This document shows, piece after piece, positions 8,499-17,340 of a DNA stretch of 64,000 nucleotides. This DNA comes from Parasedimentitalea psychrophila. Its GTDB lineage: Bacteria > Pseudomonadota > Alphaproteobacteria > Rhodobacterales > Rhodobacteraceae. The notes under the pieces were generated by a model, which had not been told where the DNA came from, made no database searches, and saw only the letters and a list, made by a program, of their open reading frames with translations. The translations under genes were made by a program, and so were the position numbers. Location: positions 248,001-312,000 of the forward strand of contig NZ_CP127247.1 of the NCBI RefSeq assembly GCF_030285785.1, given 5' to 3'. Each line of letters starts with the position of its first letter. The stretch's first letter is position 1.

Positions 8499-10058
8499 AT
8501 GCTCACCTCAATGCGACCACTATGGAAAACGCAGAATAAAATAGTCCTGGCTGTCGCATTTACGGCGGCCAGTCCTCTGTCAGCGCTGGATCTGACCACG
8601 CTGAACCTCGCAGACCCTCATCTCAATCTGGTGCCCCGGACCGCAGCCGAACAGGCCCGCATCACTGCGGCCACCGCGGCGACCTCGGACTTCACCACAG
8701 CCGAAGCCTTTGAGGATCACCCGGCGGGTGCCGCCACAGTCCGCGCGCGCAAGGATGACGAGGCGTTTTCCCAGCACTCAGACAATATCAGCTTCGAGCA
8801 GCAGCTTGAATTCAAGCTCGGCAACGGATTGTTCAAAAAGATCTGGGTGTTTGCCCCGGCCTCAACCAGAGCGTCGGACGGGCTGGGCCCGCTGCACAAC
8901 GCCCGCTCCTGCCAGCGCTGCCACATCAAGGATGGTCGCGGCCATACCCCGCAGGGCGCCGATGACAGCGCCATATCCATGTTCCTGCGGCTGTCCATTC
9001 CCGGTGATGCACCTGCGGAAATGGCCGCAATACACGACTATATCGGCACCGCGCCAGATCCCAATTACGGCACCCAGCTACAGGATTTCTCGCCGCCGGG
9101 TCTGGCCCCGGAATATCAGTTCTCCGTCACCTACCGCGATATTGATGTCGCCCTGTCCGGTGGCGAAAGTGCCACTCTGCGCGCCCCCAGCTACCGCGCG
9201 CTCAACCTTGGATACGGCCCATTGCACGCCGATGCCATGCTGTCGCCACGGGTGGCGCCTCCGATGATAGGCCTTGGCCTGATCGAGGCCATCCCGGTGG
9301 CTGACATTCTGGCCCAAGCGGACGAAAATGACACCAATGGTGACGGCATCTCCGGTCGGGCCAATCTGGTCTGGTCCAGCGAATATGATCAGGTCATGCT
9401 GGGCCGCTTTGGCCTGAAGGCGGGCCAACCCACGGTGCATCAGCAATCGGCAGCCGCCTTTTCCGGCGATATCGGCATATCCACGCCGCTCTACCCGGAA
9501 CCTTGGGGCGAATGCACCGAGACACAAACCGACTGCCGCAACGCGACCCACGGCGACGGCGATGTGCGCGGAAGTGAGATCGACCAGCCCAACATGGATC
9601 TGGTGACCTTCTACAGCCGCAACCTGGGCGTCCCCGCCCGTCGCGATCTGGACGACCCGCAGGTGCTGCGCGGCAAACAGGTGTTTTACGACACCGGTTG
9701 CAGCAGCTGCCATACACCAAAATTCGTCACCCACCGCCTGAGCGACCGCCCCGAGCAAAGCTTTCAGCTGATCTGGCCCTACTCGGATCTGTTGCTGCAT
9801 GACATGGGCGATGGCCTGGCCGACAACCGCCCCGAGGCCCGCGCTACCGGGCGCGAATGGCGCACACCGCCGCTCTGGGGTGTTGGCCTGACCCAACAGG
9901 TCTCGGATCAGGCGGGCTATCTGCACGACGGCCGCGCCCGCAGCCTGCTTGAGGCGGTGCTCTGGCATGGCGGCGAGGCGCAGCCGGCACGCGACACCGT
10001 GGTGCAACTGGCACCCGACGACCGCGCTGCCCTTATTCGTTTTCTGGAAAGTCTCTAA
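8499..10058 (+). CDS. Di-haem oxidoreductase family (DUF1111) periplasmic cytochrome
   Basis: A 519-residue exported protein with two c-type haem sites: C138-Q-R-C-H142 in ARSCQRCHIKDGRG and C401-S-S-C-H405 in TGCSSCHTPKF. The N-terminus is a signal peptide (NKIVLAVAFTAASPLSA). The layout matches the DUF1111 thiol-oxidoreductase-like family, related to the MauG/CcpA di-haem enzymes. In iron-linked clusters it probably changes the redox state of iron or of a ligand in the periplasm, but the reaction is unknown. ATG at 8499 is chosen because it gives a complete signal peptide; 8511 is also possible. The next gene starts three bases after the stop. Confidence 0.85.
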   Translation: MLTSMRPLWKTQNKIVLAVAFTAASPLSALDLTTLNLADPHLNLVPRTAAEQARITAATAATSDFTTAEAFEDHPAGAATVRARKDDEAFSQHSDNISFEQQLEFKLGNGLFKKIWVFAPASTRASDGLGPLHNARSCQRCHIKDGRGHTPQGADDSAISMFLRLSIPGDAPAEMAAIHDYIGTAPDPNYGTQLQDFSPPGLAPEYQFSVTYRDIDVALSGGESATLRAPSYRALNLGYGPLHADAMLSPRVAPPMIGLGLIEAIPVADILAQADENDTNGDGISGRANLVWSSEYDQVMLGRFGLKAGQPTVHQQSAAAFSGDIGISTPLYPEPWGECTETQTDCRNATHGDGDVRGSEIDQPNMDLVTFYSRNLGVPARRDLDDPQVLRGKQVFYDTGCSSCHTPKFVTHRLSDRPEQSFQLIWPYSDLLLHDMGDGLADNRPEARATGREWRTPPLWGVGLTQQVSDQAGYLHDGRARSLLEAVLWHGGEAQPARDTVVQLAPDDRAALIRFLESL

Positions 10059-10061
10059 CCC

Positions 10062-11072
10062 ATGCGCGCCATTGTCCCCGCCCTCACCCTCAGCCTCAGC
10101 CTGATCCTGTCGCCGCTCACCGCCCGCGCAGATATGGTTGACGATATCCTGGACCAGCAAATCCTGCCGGGCATGATGAGCCTTGCCAGCACCGCCAGTC
10201 AGCTGGCCCAGGTCGCGCAGGCGGATTGCCGGGCTGAATCGCCGCAGTTGCGCCAGGCTTTTGGTGCCACCTTTGATGCCTGGGTCTCGGTCAGTCACCT
10301 GCGCTTTGGCCCAAGTGAGGCCGACAACCGCGCCTTTGCACTGGCGTTCTGGCCGGACAGTCGCGGCAAGATCCCCAAGGAACTGGCCAAGATCATCGCC
10401 GAGGGTGAACCGTCGATTGATCAGCCGTCCGAGTTCGCCAGCTACTCGATCGCGGCGCGGGGGTTATATGCGTTGGAATTCCTGCTTTATGACGCAAATC
10501 TAAGCACCCGTGGCACCCCGGAAACCCGCTGCCGCCTGACACGGGCTATCGCGGGCGACATCGCCAGCACCGCGCGCGCCATCCAGACCGACTGGTACGA
10601 TAATTACGCCGCACAAATGCGCCGCCCCGGTGACCGCTATCAGACCAGGACCGAGATAAAGCAGGAACTGTTCAAAGCCCTGAACACCGGCTTTCAGATC
10701 ACCGCAGATATGCGCCTGGGTCGCCCGTTGGGCAGTTTTGACCGCCCCCGCCCCAACCGGGCCGAGGCGCGCCGCTCAGGCCGCAGCCTGCACCATGTGG
10801 AGCTGTCCCTGCGCGCACTGCAACCCCTCGCTCTGGCCTTATCTGGCGACAACCAGGAGCTGGCCGCAAGGTTCCAAACAGCTTTTTCCCAGACCCTGAC
10901 CGCAACCGCCCGGCTCGACGATCCCACCCTGGCTGGTGTCGCCGATCCCGGCAGCCGGTTCCGCATTGAGGCCCTGCAACAACAGGTCAACGACCTGCGC
11001 AGCCTGGCCGAGACCGACCTTGGCCCCTCACTGGGCGTTGACCCCGGCTTTAACTCGCTGGACGGAGACTGA
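10062..11072 (+). CDS. Second imelysin family protein, lacking the motif histidine
   Basis: A 336-residue exported protein with a signal peptide (PALTLSLSLILSPLTARA) and an imelysin-like domain. The region equal to GxHxxE reads G134-L-Y-A-L-E139, so Tyr replaces His while Gly and Glu stay. FDAWVSVSHLRFGPSE near residues 69-84 is the other conserved block. It starts three bases after the di-haem gene and its stop is followed within two bases by the DUF1513 start, so the three are surely co-translated. The lost His suggests a different metal site from that of the first imelysin. Confidence 0.82.
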   Translation: MRAIVPALTLSLSLILSPLTARADMVDDILDQQILPGMMSLASTASQLAQVAQADCRAESPQLRQAFGATFDAWVSVSHLRFGPSEADNRAFALAFWPDSRGKIPKELAKIIAEGEPSIDQPSEFASYSIAARGLYALEFLLYDANLSTRGTPETRCRLTRAIAGDIASTARAIQTDWYDNYAAQMRRPGDRYQTRTEIKQELFKALNTGFQITADMRLGRPLGSFDRPRPNRAEARRSGRSLHHVELSLRALQPLALALSGDNQELAARFQTAFSQTLTATARLDDPTLAGVADPGSRFRIEALQQQVNDLRSLAETDLGPSLGVDPGFNSLDGD

Positions 11073-11073
11073 T

Positions 11074-12153
11074 GTGACCTCGCGCCGTAACTTTCTTGCC
11101 GGGTTGCTGGCCACCGGGCTGGCCCCGCAGGCCAGTTGGGCGGATCTGGGTTGCCCGGCCTATCTGTCAGCCGCCAAACAACCCGGCGGAACCTATATTC
11201 TGGCCGGAGTGTCAGCCCAGGGCGAAGTGCTTTTTCAATGCCCGCTGCCCGATCGCGGCCACGGCGCCAGCGCCCATCCCCAGCGCCCCGAGGTGATCGG
11301 CTTTGCCCGCCGCCCCGGCCGCTTTGCCGACGTGATCGACTGCCGCACCGGCATGCGACTGGCCCGCCTTGAACCGCCCTCGGGGCATCACTTTTACGGC
11401 CACGGCTGCTTTAGCCAGGACGGCAGCCGTCTTTACACCAGCGAAAACGAATATCACACCGCCCGCGGCATGATCGGGGTTTGGGACGCCACTGACGGCT
11501 ACCAGCGCCTCACCAGCTTTGCCTCGGGCGGCATTGGCCCGCATGAATTGCTGCTGCGGCGCGATGCAGCCGGCCTGGTCATCGCCAATGGCGGCATCCA
11601 GACCCACCCCGACCGGGGCCGCGAAAAGCTGAACCTTGACACTATGCAGCCCAACCTCAGCTACCTGCGGTTCGACGGCACTGTTGACCACCACATGCAG
11701 TTGCCCGACGAGTTGCACCAGAACTCTATCCGCCACCTGGCAATGCGGCACGACGGCACCACTGGTTTTGCCATGCAATGGCAGGGTGAGCCGGGGGCAG
11801 ATATGCCAATCGTCGGGCTGCACCGCCCCGGCATCGCGCCGCGCCTGCTGGCCGAGGACGACCCACGCCTGCGCAACCTGAACGGATATGGCGGCTCGAT
11901 CCAATTCTCAAATGATGGCATGACCCTCGCCGTCACCTCGCCGCGTGGCGGTGTGGTGCAGCTGATGGATGTGGCCTCCGGTGCCTTGCTGCAGGAACAT
12001 CATCTGGACGATGTCTGCGGTCTCGCCAGCAACGGCAACGGCTTCATTGCCAGCACCGGAACTGGCCAGCTTGTGGCGCTCACCAAGACAGCGATGACGA
12101 TGCTGTCCCAAACCGATCTGCGCTGGGACAATCACCTGATCCGCTTGAGCTGA
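11074..12153 (+). CDS. DUF1513 exported beta-propeller-like protein
   Basis: A 359-residue protein with a twin-arginine signal, SRRNFLAGLLATGLAPQASWA, pointing to Tat export in a folded state, as expected for a cofactor or metal protein. The body has repeated blades such as GHGCFSQDGSRLYTSEN, GVWDATDGYQ and SIQFSNDGMTLAVTSPRGG, consistent with a beta-propeller. DUF1513 genes regularly end imelysin/di-haem clusters; the role is unknown. Start is a GTG at 11074, two bases after the previous stop, with GGAG at 11064-11067. No good ATG start exists near the signal peptide. Confidence 0.8.
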   Translation: MTSRRNFLAGLLATGLAPQASWADLGCPAYLSAAKQPGGTYILAGVSAQGEVLFQCPLPDRGHGASAHPQRPEVIGFARRPGRFADVIDCRTGMRLARLEPPSGHHFYGHGCFSQDGSRLYTSENEYHTARGMIGVWDATDGYQRLTSFASGGIGPHELLLRRDAAGLVIANGGIQTHPDRGREKLNLDTMQPNLSYLRFDGTVDHHMQLPDELHQNSIRHLAMRHDGTTGFAMQWQGEPGADMPIVGLHRPGIAPRLLAEDDPRLRNLNGYGGSIQFSNDGMTLAVTSPRGGVVQLMDVASGALLQEHHLDDVCGLASNGNGFIASTGTGQLVALTKTAMTMLSQTDLRWDNHLIRLS

Positions 12154-12211
12154 GTTCACATTTGCTAGTAGCATTGAGAACCTCAGGCGGGTCTACCGGC
12201 ATAAGAAACAG

Positions 12212-12234
12212 AATTGCGAAAGTCTTTCGCAATT
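12212..12234. promoter_or_regulatory. Perfect 11-bp inverted repeat, likely operator for the DeoR/GlpR-type regulator
   Basis: AATTGCGAAAG (12212-12222), one T, then CTTTCGCAATT (12224-12234). It lies 54 bases before the start of the regulator gene, and a further half-like AACGAAAG follows at 12247-12254. GlpR-type repressors of alphaproteobacteria recognise CGAAA/TTTCG half-sites, so autoregulation with glpD is likely. Confidence 0.65.
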
Positions 12235-12287
12235 GAAACGTGACATAACGAAAGAAGACCGCTAGTACCTTGGTGAAGGGATTCCCC

Positions 12288-13073
12288 ATGGATGCTAACA
12301 CTCGCCAATCTGAAATTCTGAAGCTTCTGGACCATCAGGACCGGGTCGAGGTCGAGGACCTGGCCAGCCGTTTTGATGTCTCGCTGCAAACCGTGCGGGC
12401 CGACCTGCGCGACCTTAGCGCGCGCAACGCGCTGTCGCGGGTGCACGGCGGCGCCGTCCGCATCAGCTCGGCGGCCAACCGCGCCTATGCCGACCGCCGC
12501 AAGCTCAATGCCGCAGGCAAGCTGGGCATGGCGGCAATGGCGGCAGATCTGATCCCGGAAAACTGCTCGATCACCCTGAACATCGGCACCTCGACCGAAC
12601 AGGTGGCCCGCGCATTGGCCACCCATCGCGGGCTGACAGTCCTGTCGAACAACATCAATATCATCAACGCCATGATGGGCGGCCAGGCCAAAGAGCTGAT
12701 TTTGGTGGGCGGCACCGTGCGCCAGAGCGACGGCGCCATTGTCGGAGAAGACGCGGTGGAATTCATCTCGCGCTACAAGGTGGATTTTGCCATTATCGGC
12801 GCCTCGGCCCTGGACGCCGATGGGGCGGTGATGGATCACGATGCCCGCGAAGTCTCGGTTGCGCGCGCCATTCTGAAAAACGCCCGCACCAAGGTTCTGG
12901 TCTGCGACAGCAGCAAATTCCAGCTCTCTGCCCCGGTGCGGATCTGCTCGGTTGCCGATCTGGATGTGGTGATCACCGACCAGCCGGTGCCCAGACAATT
13001 CTCCGAAGCCGCAGCGCTGGCTGGCACCCGCATTCTCAGTGCGGCTCAAAACGAAAGCAGCGAAAATGCCTAA
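12288..13073 (+). CDS. glpR: DeoR/GlpR family repressor, probable glycerol-3-phosphate regulator
   Basis: A 261-residue cytosolic regulator. The N-terminal DeoR helix-turn-helix (RQSEILKLLDHQDRVEVEDLASRFDVSLQTVRADLRDL) with the RVHGGAVR turn is followed by the sugar-phosphate sensor domain (LNIGTSTEQVARAL, LSNNINIINAM, GAVMDHDAREV). The gene overlaps glpD by eight bases, so the effector is most likely glycerol-3-phosphate. The start at 12288 puts the recognition domain right at the N-terminus. A perfect palindrome lies just upstream. No glpF, glpK or ABC glycerol transporter is in view. Confidence 0.85.
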   Translation: MDANTRQSEILKLLDHQDRVEVEDLASRFDVSLQTVRADLRDLSARNALSRVHGGAVRISSAANRAYADRRKLNAAGKLGMAAMAADLIPENCSITLNIGTSTEQVARALATHRGLTVLSNNINIINAMMGGQAKELILVGGTVRQSDGAIVGEDAVEFISRYKVDFAIIGASALDADGAVMDHDAREVSVARAILKNARTKVLVCDSSKFQLSAPVRICSVADLDVVITDQPVPRQFSEAAALAGTRILSAAQNESSENA

Positions 13074-14673
13074 CCACCCGATCACTGACCGCCCGCTCAT
13101 GGATCACCCGATCACCGATCTTTTCATCATCGGCGGCGGCATCAACGGCTGCGGCATTGCCCGCGACGCTGCGGGGCGCGGATTGTCGGTGACCCTGGCG
13201 GAAATGAACGACCTGGCCTCAGCCACCTCCTCGGCGGCGACCAAGCTGTTTCACGGCGGCTTGCGCTATCTGGAGTATTTCGAATTCCGTCTGGTCCGCG
13301 AAGCGCTGATCGAGCGTGAAGTCCTGCTGAAAGCGATGCCACATATCTCCTGGCCGATGCGCTTTGTGCTGCCATTCCACGCAGACATGCGGTTTGACAA
13401 TGACACCCCCACATCAAAACTGCTGTCCGGCATCATGCCCTGGATGAAGGGTCGCCGCCCGGCCTGGCTGATCCGTCTGGGCCTGTTCATGTACGACACA
13501 CTGGGCAAACGCGGCATCCTGCCCGGCACCCGCAGGTTGGACCTGACCACGGATGCGGCAGGCAAGCCACTGAACACCAAGTTCAAAACCGCCTTTGAAT
13601 ACTCGGATTGCTGGGTCGAGGACGCCCGTCTGGTGATGCTGAACGCCCGCGACGCGCAGGCCCGCGGTGCTACCATCCTGCCCCGCACCAAGGTGATCGC
13701 CACCCAGCGCCTTGCCGATCACTGGCTGATCACACTGGAGGATCGCGACAGTGGCAAGACCCATACCCGCCGCGCCAAAATGCTGGTCAACGCCGGCGGC
13801 CCCTGGGTGGCCGAGCTGTTGAAGAACCAGTTGAAAATCCAAAGCCGAGAAACTGTGCGGCTGGTGCGCGGCAGTCACATCGTGGTGCCGCGGCTCTATG
13901 ATCATGACCGTTGCTATTTCTTTCAGGGCACGGACGGGCGGATCATCTTTGCCATTCCCTACGAGGAAGATTTCACCCTGATCGGCACCACCGATGCGGA
14001 TCACTCGGATGCCGATACAGCCCCCGAATGCACCGAGGCGGAACAGGACTATCTGGTCAGGTTTGCCTCTGAGTATTTCGCCAAGCCGGTAACGCGCGAC
14101 CAAATCGTCTGGACCTACTCCGGGGTGCGGCCGCTCTATGATGACGGCGCCAGTTCAGCCACCGCCGCAACCCGCGAATACGTGCTGTCCCTGGACCGCG
14201 ACGCGGCGCCGCTGCTCAACGTGTTTGGCGGCAAGATCACCACCTATCGCAAACTGGCCGAGGCTGCATTGGTCAAGATCGCCGAGGCCTTGCCCGGTAC
14301 AAAACCCAAATGGACCGCAGGCGTGCCGCTGCCTGGCGGTGATTTCCCGGTTGCGGATGTTGCAAAACTGCAGGGCAAACTGGCAGGCGACTATGCCTTC
14401 CTCAGCCCTTTCGCCAGCCGCCGCCTGATCCGCGCCTATGGCACCGAGGCCTGGAAACTGCTGGGTGATGCCAAATCAGCGACCGATCTGGGGCAGGATT
14501 TCGGGGCGACAATTACGGCGCGCGAGTTGGACTGGGCCATCGCCCGCGAATGGGTTCGTTCAGGCGAGGATTACCTGTGGCGCCGCACCAAGCTGGGCCT
14601 GCGGCTCAGCGAAGAACAAATTGTGGCAGTGGACGAATACATCACCAACCAGGTGGCCAGTCTTGCAGCCTAA
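13066..14673 (+). CDS. glpD: Aerobic glycerol-3-phosphate dehydrogenase
   Basis: A 535-residue FAD enzyme that oxidises glycerol-3-phosphate to dihydroxyacetone phosphate and passes electrons to quinone at the inner membrane face. The dinucleotide fold DLFIIGGGINGCGIARDAAGRGL is near the start, followed by SATSSAATKLFHGGLRYLE and YDDGASSATAATREYVL, all typical. The C-terminal domain with WAIAREWVRSGEDYLWRRTKLGL is complete. The ATG at 13066 overlaps the regulator stop by eight bases; an inner ATG at 13099 is possible. Confidence 0.95.
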   Translation: MPNHPITDRPLMDHPITDLFIIGGGINGCGIARDAAGRGLSVTLAEMNDLASATSSAATKLFHGGLRYLEYFEFRLVREALIEREVLLKAMPHISWPMRFVLPFHADMRFDNDTPTSKLLSGIMPWMKGRRPAWLIRLGLFMYDTLGKRGILPGTRRLDLTTDAAGKPLNTKFKTAFEYSDCWVEDARLVMLNARDAQARGATILPRTKVIATQRLADHWLITLEDRDSGKTHTRRAKMLVNAGGPWVAELLKNQLKIQSRETVRLVRGSHIVVPRLYDHDRCYFFQGTDGRIIFAIPYEEDFTLIGTTDADHSDADTAPECTEAEQDYLVRFASEYFAKPVTRDQIVWTYSGVRPLYDDGASSATAATREYVLSLDRDAAPLLNVFGGKITTYRKLAEAALVKIAEALPGTKPKWTAGVPLPGGDFPVADVAKLQGKLAGDYAFLSPFASRRLIRAYGTEAWKLLGDAKSATDLGQDFGATITARELDWAIAREWVRSGEDYLWRRTKLGLRLSEEQIVAVDEYITNQVASLAA

Positions 14674-14680
14674 GACTCCA

Positions 14681-14763
14681 TGCCCGGCCGAAAGGCCGGG
14701 CAGCGCCTGACCTTTCCCCCGGGAAGGCGCTTCTCGCCTCCCCAAGGTCAGGCGCTGCCCTCA
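14681..14763. repeat. Intergenic palindromic repeat, copy 1
   Basis: Two nested structures: GCCCGGCC-GAAA-GGCCGGGC (14682-14701), then AGCGCCTGACCTT (14702-14714) paired with AAGGTCAGGCGCT (14744-14756). The core recurs at 17211-17271, 31053-31130 and, with inserts, 53173-53256. It lies between the convergent ends of glpD and cobO, where it could act as a terminator in both directions. Confidence 0.85.
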
Positions 14764-14766
14764 GAT

Positions 14767-15402
14767 TTAAAATTCCACGCCCTTCTGCGCCTTGATGCCC
14801 GCCCGGAACGGGTGCTTGATCTGGCCCATCTCGGTCACCAGATCGGCAATCTCGATCAGCTCTTCCTTGGCGTTGCGCCCAGTCAAAATCACATGGGTCA
14901 TCGGCGGCTTTTCCGTCTGTAAGAATTCCACCACTTCGCCGAGATCCAGATACTCATAGCGCAGCGCGATGTTGATCTCGTCCAGCAACACCATGGTATT
15001 GCGCTCGTCGCGAATCATTTCCTTGGCCTTTTCCCAGCCCGCCTGGGCCGCCGCGATATCGCGCGCCTTGTCCTGGGTCTCCCAGGTGAACCCCTCGCCC
15101 ATCGCATAGAACTGGCACAGATCGGCAAAGTTCTCCTCAATCAGCGTTCGCTCACCGGTCTGCCAGCCACCCTTGATGAACTGCACCACCGCCGAGGGCA
15201 TCTTGTGGGCAATGCAGCGCATGATCATGCCAAAGCCCGAGCTGCTCTTGCCCTTGCCCGGACCGGTGTGAATGATGATCAGCCCTTTTTCACCATCCTT
15301 GGTGGCCATCATCCGGTCACGGGCGGCTTTTTTCTTGGCCATCTTGGCCGCATGACGGGCCTCGTCATCGATGGGGGCTTCTTTTTTCGGGGTGTCACTC
15401 AC
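14767..15402 (-). CDS. cobO: Cob(I)yrinic acid a,c-diamide adenosyltransferase
   Basis: A 211-residue ATP:corrinoid adenosyltransferase of the CobO/CobA/BtuR type, adding the upper adenosyl ligand in the cytosol. The P-loop is G47-P-G-K-G-K-S53 in IHTGPGKGKSSSGFG, with VLLDEINIALRYEYLDL and VILTGRNAKEELIEIADLVTEM further on. The lysine-rich N-terminus (KKKAARDRM) is usual. The GTG at 15402 is taken as the start because AGGAGAA lies eight bases before it and the family begins here. It is divergent from the riboswitch-led cob genes. Confidence 0.93.
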   Translation of the reverse strand: MSDTPKKEAPIDDEARHAAKMAKKKAARDRMMATKDGEKGLIIIHTGPGKGKSSSGFGMIMRCIAHKMPSAVVQFIKGGWQTGERTLIEENFADLCQFYAMGEGFTWETQDKARDIAAAQAGWEKAKEMIRDERNTMVLLDEINIALRYEYLDLGEVVEFLQTEKPPMTHVILTGRNAKEELIEIADLVTEMGQIKHPFRAGIKAQKGVEF

Positions 15403-15470
15403 GGCACTTCTCCTGCTGATTCCACCAATGACTTGACAAGGACCGGGGCGATGACGCAAGGGGGTTTTGT

Positions 15471-15665
15471 TGGTTCCTGTATTTGACAGGCGAAGAGGGA
15501 ATGTGATGTGACCAGTGATCCATCCGGGATCATCAGGTGCAAGCACAGCCGCCCCCGCGACCGTGACCGGAGAGGTCTCTGATGCCACTGGCCTATGGCC
15601 GGGAAGGCAAGAGCACCGCAAAGAGGCAATTGCCTTTTGACTCCGCAAGCCGGGAGACCTGCCAA
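15471..15665 (+). ncRNA. Cobalamin riboswitch controlling the cob operon
   Basis: The conserved parts of the B12 aptamer occur in order on the plus strand: GAGGGAATGTG (near 15495), CCGCCCCCGCGACCGTGA (15549 on), GCCACTG (15584-15590), CCGGGAAGGC (15599-15608) and the B12 box AGCCGGGAGACCTGCC (15648-15663). It ends about 110 bases before the start of the DUF1636 gene, so adenosylcobalamin should switch off DUF1636-cobW and the genes behind. The remaining part of this 375-base gap (15403-15470) holds only the cobO leader. Confidence 0.9.
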
Positions 15666-15777
15666 CACATGAATTCAACGGGCGAACGGGGTGTTTCGCG
15701 ACCGGTTGAGGGATCCTGCTCGACGGGCCCCCCTTCTGGCCCTACCCTTTTTGTCACAGCCAAGGAGACGGTCCCCT

Positions 15778-16152
15778 ATGGGTGACGTAATGCTTACAGT
15801 CTGTACCACCTGCCGCCGCGCAGACGTGGACCCCGAGGCCACCCGTCCAGGATCTATTCTGCTGGAGGCTCTGAAAGAAACCGGGTTGCCCGAAGGCGTC
15901 CAGCTGCGCGGCGTTGAATGCCTGTCGGCTTGTAAGCGAGGCTGCTCAATGGTGCTCAGCGGCGGCGATGCCCGCTGGACCTATGTTTACGGCGATCTGA
16001 ACCCCGACGAACATGTTGACGACATCCTTGCCGGTGCCGCCGCCTATGCCGCCACCGACGATGGCCTTGTGCCCTGGCGCCAGCGTCCGGTCATTTTCCG
16101 CAAACAATCCATCGCCCGCATTCCGCCGGTCGACACCCCTATTCAGGAGTAA
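15778..16152 (+). CDS. DUF1636 metal-binding-type protein, first copy
   Basis: A 124-residue cytosolic protein with cysteines at 9, 12, 48, 52 and 56 (VCTTCRRAD and ECLSACKRGC). The pattern resembles thioredoxin-like [2Fe-2S] ferredoxins, and DUF1636 proteins are found with cobalamin and CobW genes. It is the first gene behind a B12 riboswitch and stops four bases before cobW, so a role in cobalt supply or redox support of corrin synthesis is likely but unproven. Start ATG at 15778 after AAGGAGA at 15763-15769. Confidence 0.8.
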   Translation: MGDVMLTVCTTCRRADVDPEATRPGSILLEALKETGLPEGVQLRGVECLSACKRGCSMVLSGGDARWTYVYGDLNPDEHVDDILAGAAAYAATDDGLVPWRQRPVIFRKQSIARIPPVDTPIQE

Positions 16153-16156
16153 TTCA

Positions 16157-17191
16157 ATGAGCGATCTCAACAAGATCCCGGTCACAGTCGTCACCGGATT
16201 TCTGGGCGCCGGTAAGACCACGCTGATCCGTCACCTGATGCAGAACCCGCAGGGCAAACGTCTGGGCATTCTGGTCAACGAATTTGGCACCGCCGGGGTC
16301 GATGGCGATATCCTGAAGTCCTGCGCCGATGAAAACTGCCCGGAAAACAATATCATCGAGCTGGCCAATGGCTGCATCTGCTGCACCGTGGCGGATGATT
16401 TCATTCCCACCATCGAGGCGCTGATGGCGCTGCCCGAGCCCCCCGAGCACATCCTGATCGAGACCTCCGGTCTGGCGCTGCCCAAGCCGCTGCTCAAGGC
16501 CTTTGACTGGCCCGCCATCCGCTCGCGCATTACCGTCGACGGGGTGATCACCCTGGCTGATGCCGAAGCCGTCGCCAAGGGTCAGTTTGCCCCCGACCTG
16601 AAGGCGGTGCAGGCCCAGCGCGAGGCCGATGACAGCATCGACCACGACACTCCGCTGTCCGAGGTGTTCGAGGATCAGATCGCCTGCGCCGACATCATCC
16701 TGCTGTCCAAGGCCGATCTGGCCGGCGAAGAAGGCGTGGCGCAGGCCCGCAAAATGATCACCAGCATCAACCCGCGCAGCCTGCCGGTGCTGCCGATGAG
16801 CGAAGGCGTGATTGATCCGCGCATCGTTTTGGGCCTCAATGCGGCGGCCGAGGATGATCTGGAGGCCCGCCCCTCACACCACGACGGCCACCACGATCAC
16901 GAACATGACGATTTTGAGAGCATAGTGGTCGAAATGGGCGAAGTATCCGATCCGCAGGCACTGCAAGATGCCATCGTGAAACTCGCCCAAACTCGCAATA
17001 TCCTGCGCGTCAAAGGCTATGTCGCGGTTGAGGGGAAACCAATGCGGATGCTGGTACAGGCTGTGGGCGAGCGTCTGCGGGCGCAATATGACAGACCCTG
17101 GGGCAGCGATAGCCGTCGCACCCAGCTGGTTGTCATTGCCGAACATGATAACATCGACGCCGCCGCCATCCGCGCCGAACTGGGGGCCTGA
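16157..17191 (+). CDS. cobW: Cobalamin biosynthesis GTPase CobW
   Basis: A 344-residue G3E-family GTPase thought to deliver cobalt to the CobNST chelatase. The P-loop is G14-F-L-G-A-G-K-T-T22, the metal motif GCICCT is near residue 75, and LLSKADL gives the guanine-binding NKxD-like site. A His-rich linker HHDGHHDHEHDD near residues 239-250 separates the GTPase from the C-terminal CobW domain and should bind metal. The ATG at 16157 follows the DUF1636 stop by four bases. Confidence 0.93.
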   Translation: MSDLNKIPVTVVTGFLGAGKTTLIRHLMQNPQGKRLGILVNEFGTAGVDGDILKSCADENCPENNIIELANGCICCTVADDFIPTIEALMALPEPPEHILIETSGLALPKPLLKAFDWPAIRSRITVDGVITLADAEAVAKGQFAPDLKAVQAQREADDSIDHDTPLSEVFEDQIACADIILLSKADLAGEEGVAQARKMITSINPRSLPVLPMSEGVIDPRIVLGLNAAAEDDLEARPSHHDGHHDHEHDDFESIVVEMGEVSDPQALQDAIVKLAQTRNILRVKGYVAVEGKPMRMLVQAVGERLRAQYDRPWGSDSRRTQLVVIAEHDNIDAAAIRAELGA

Positions 17192-17203
17192 TGTTTCGGC
17201 CAA

Positions 17204-17288
17204 ATGCACAGGGCGCGCCTGACCTTGGGGAGGTGCAAAGCGCCTTCCCGGGGGGAAGGTCAGGCGCGCCCGACCTATCGGCCGGGCA
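17204..17288. repeat. Intergenic palindromic repeat, copy 2
   Basis: Arms of 16 bases, GGGCGCGCCTGACCTT (17211-17226) and AAGGTCAGGCGCGCCC (17256-17271), are perfect complements. The centre reads GGGGAGGTGCAAAGCGCC and the tail GGCCGGGC. Here it stands in the 149-base gap between cobW and cobN, which run the same way, so it is not only found at convergent ends. Confidence 0.88.
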
Positions 17289-17340
17289 AGAACTTCCCGC
17301 GCAATGATCCACATTTAACTACCACAGAGAACCAAATCTC

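Noticed and set aside
14681-14763. Reading the palindromic repeats as insertion sequences
   Set aside because: They are only about 60-130 bases, have no transposase and no target duplications that I can see, so they are listed as repeats.
15433-15438. TTGACA at 15433 as a promoter for the riboswitch transcript
   Set aside because: No fitting -10 hexamer lies 15-19 bases downstream, so it is not listed as a promoter.
15691-15777. Longer N-terminus for the first DUF1636 protein
   Set aside because: The family begins at MLTVCTTC, and AAGGAGA stands before the ATG at 15778; the extra codons follow the riboswitch and look non-coding.
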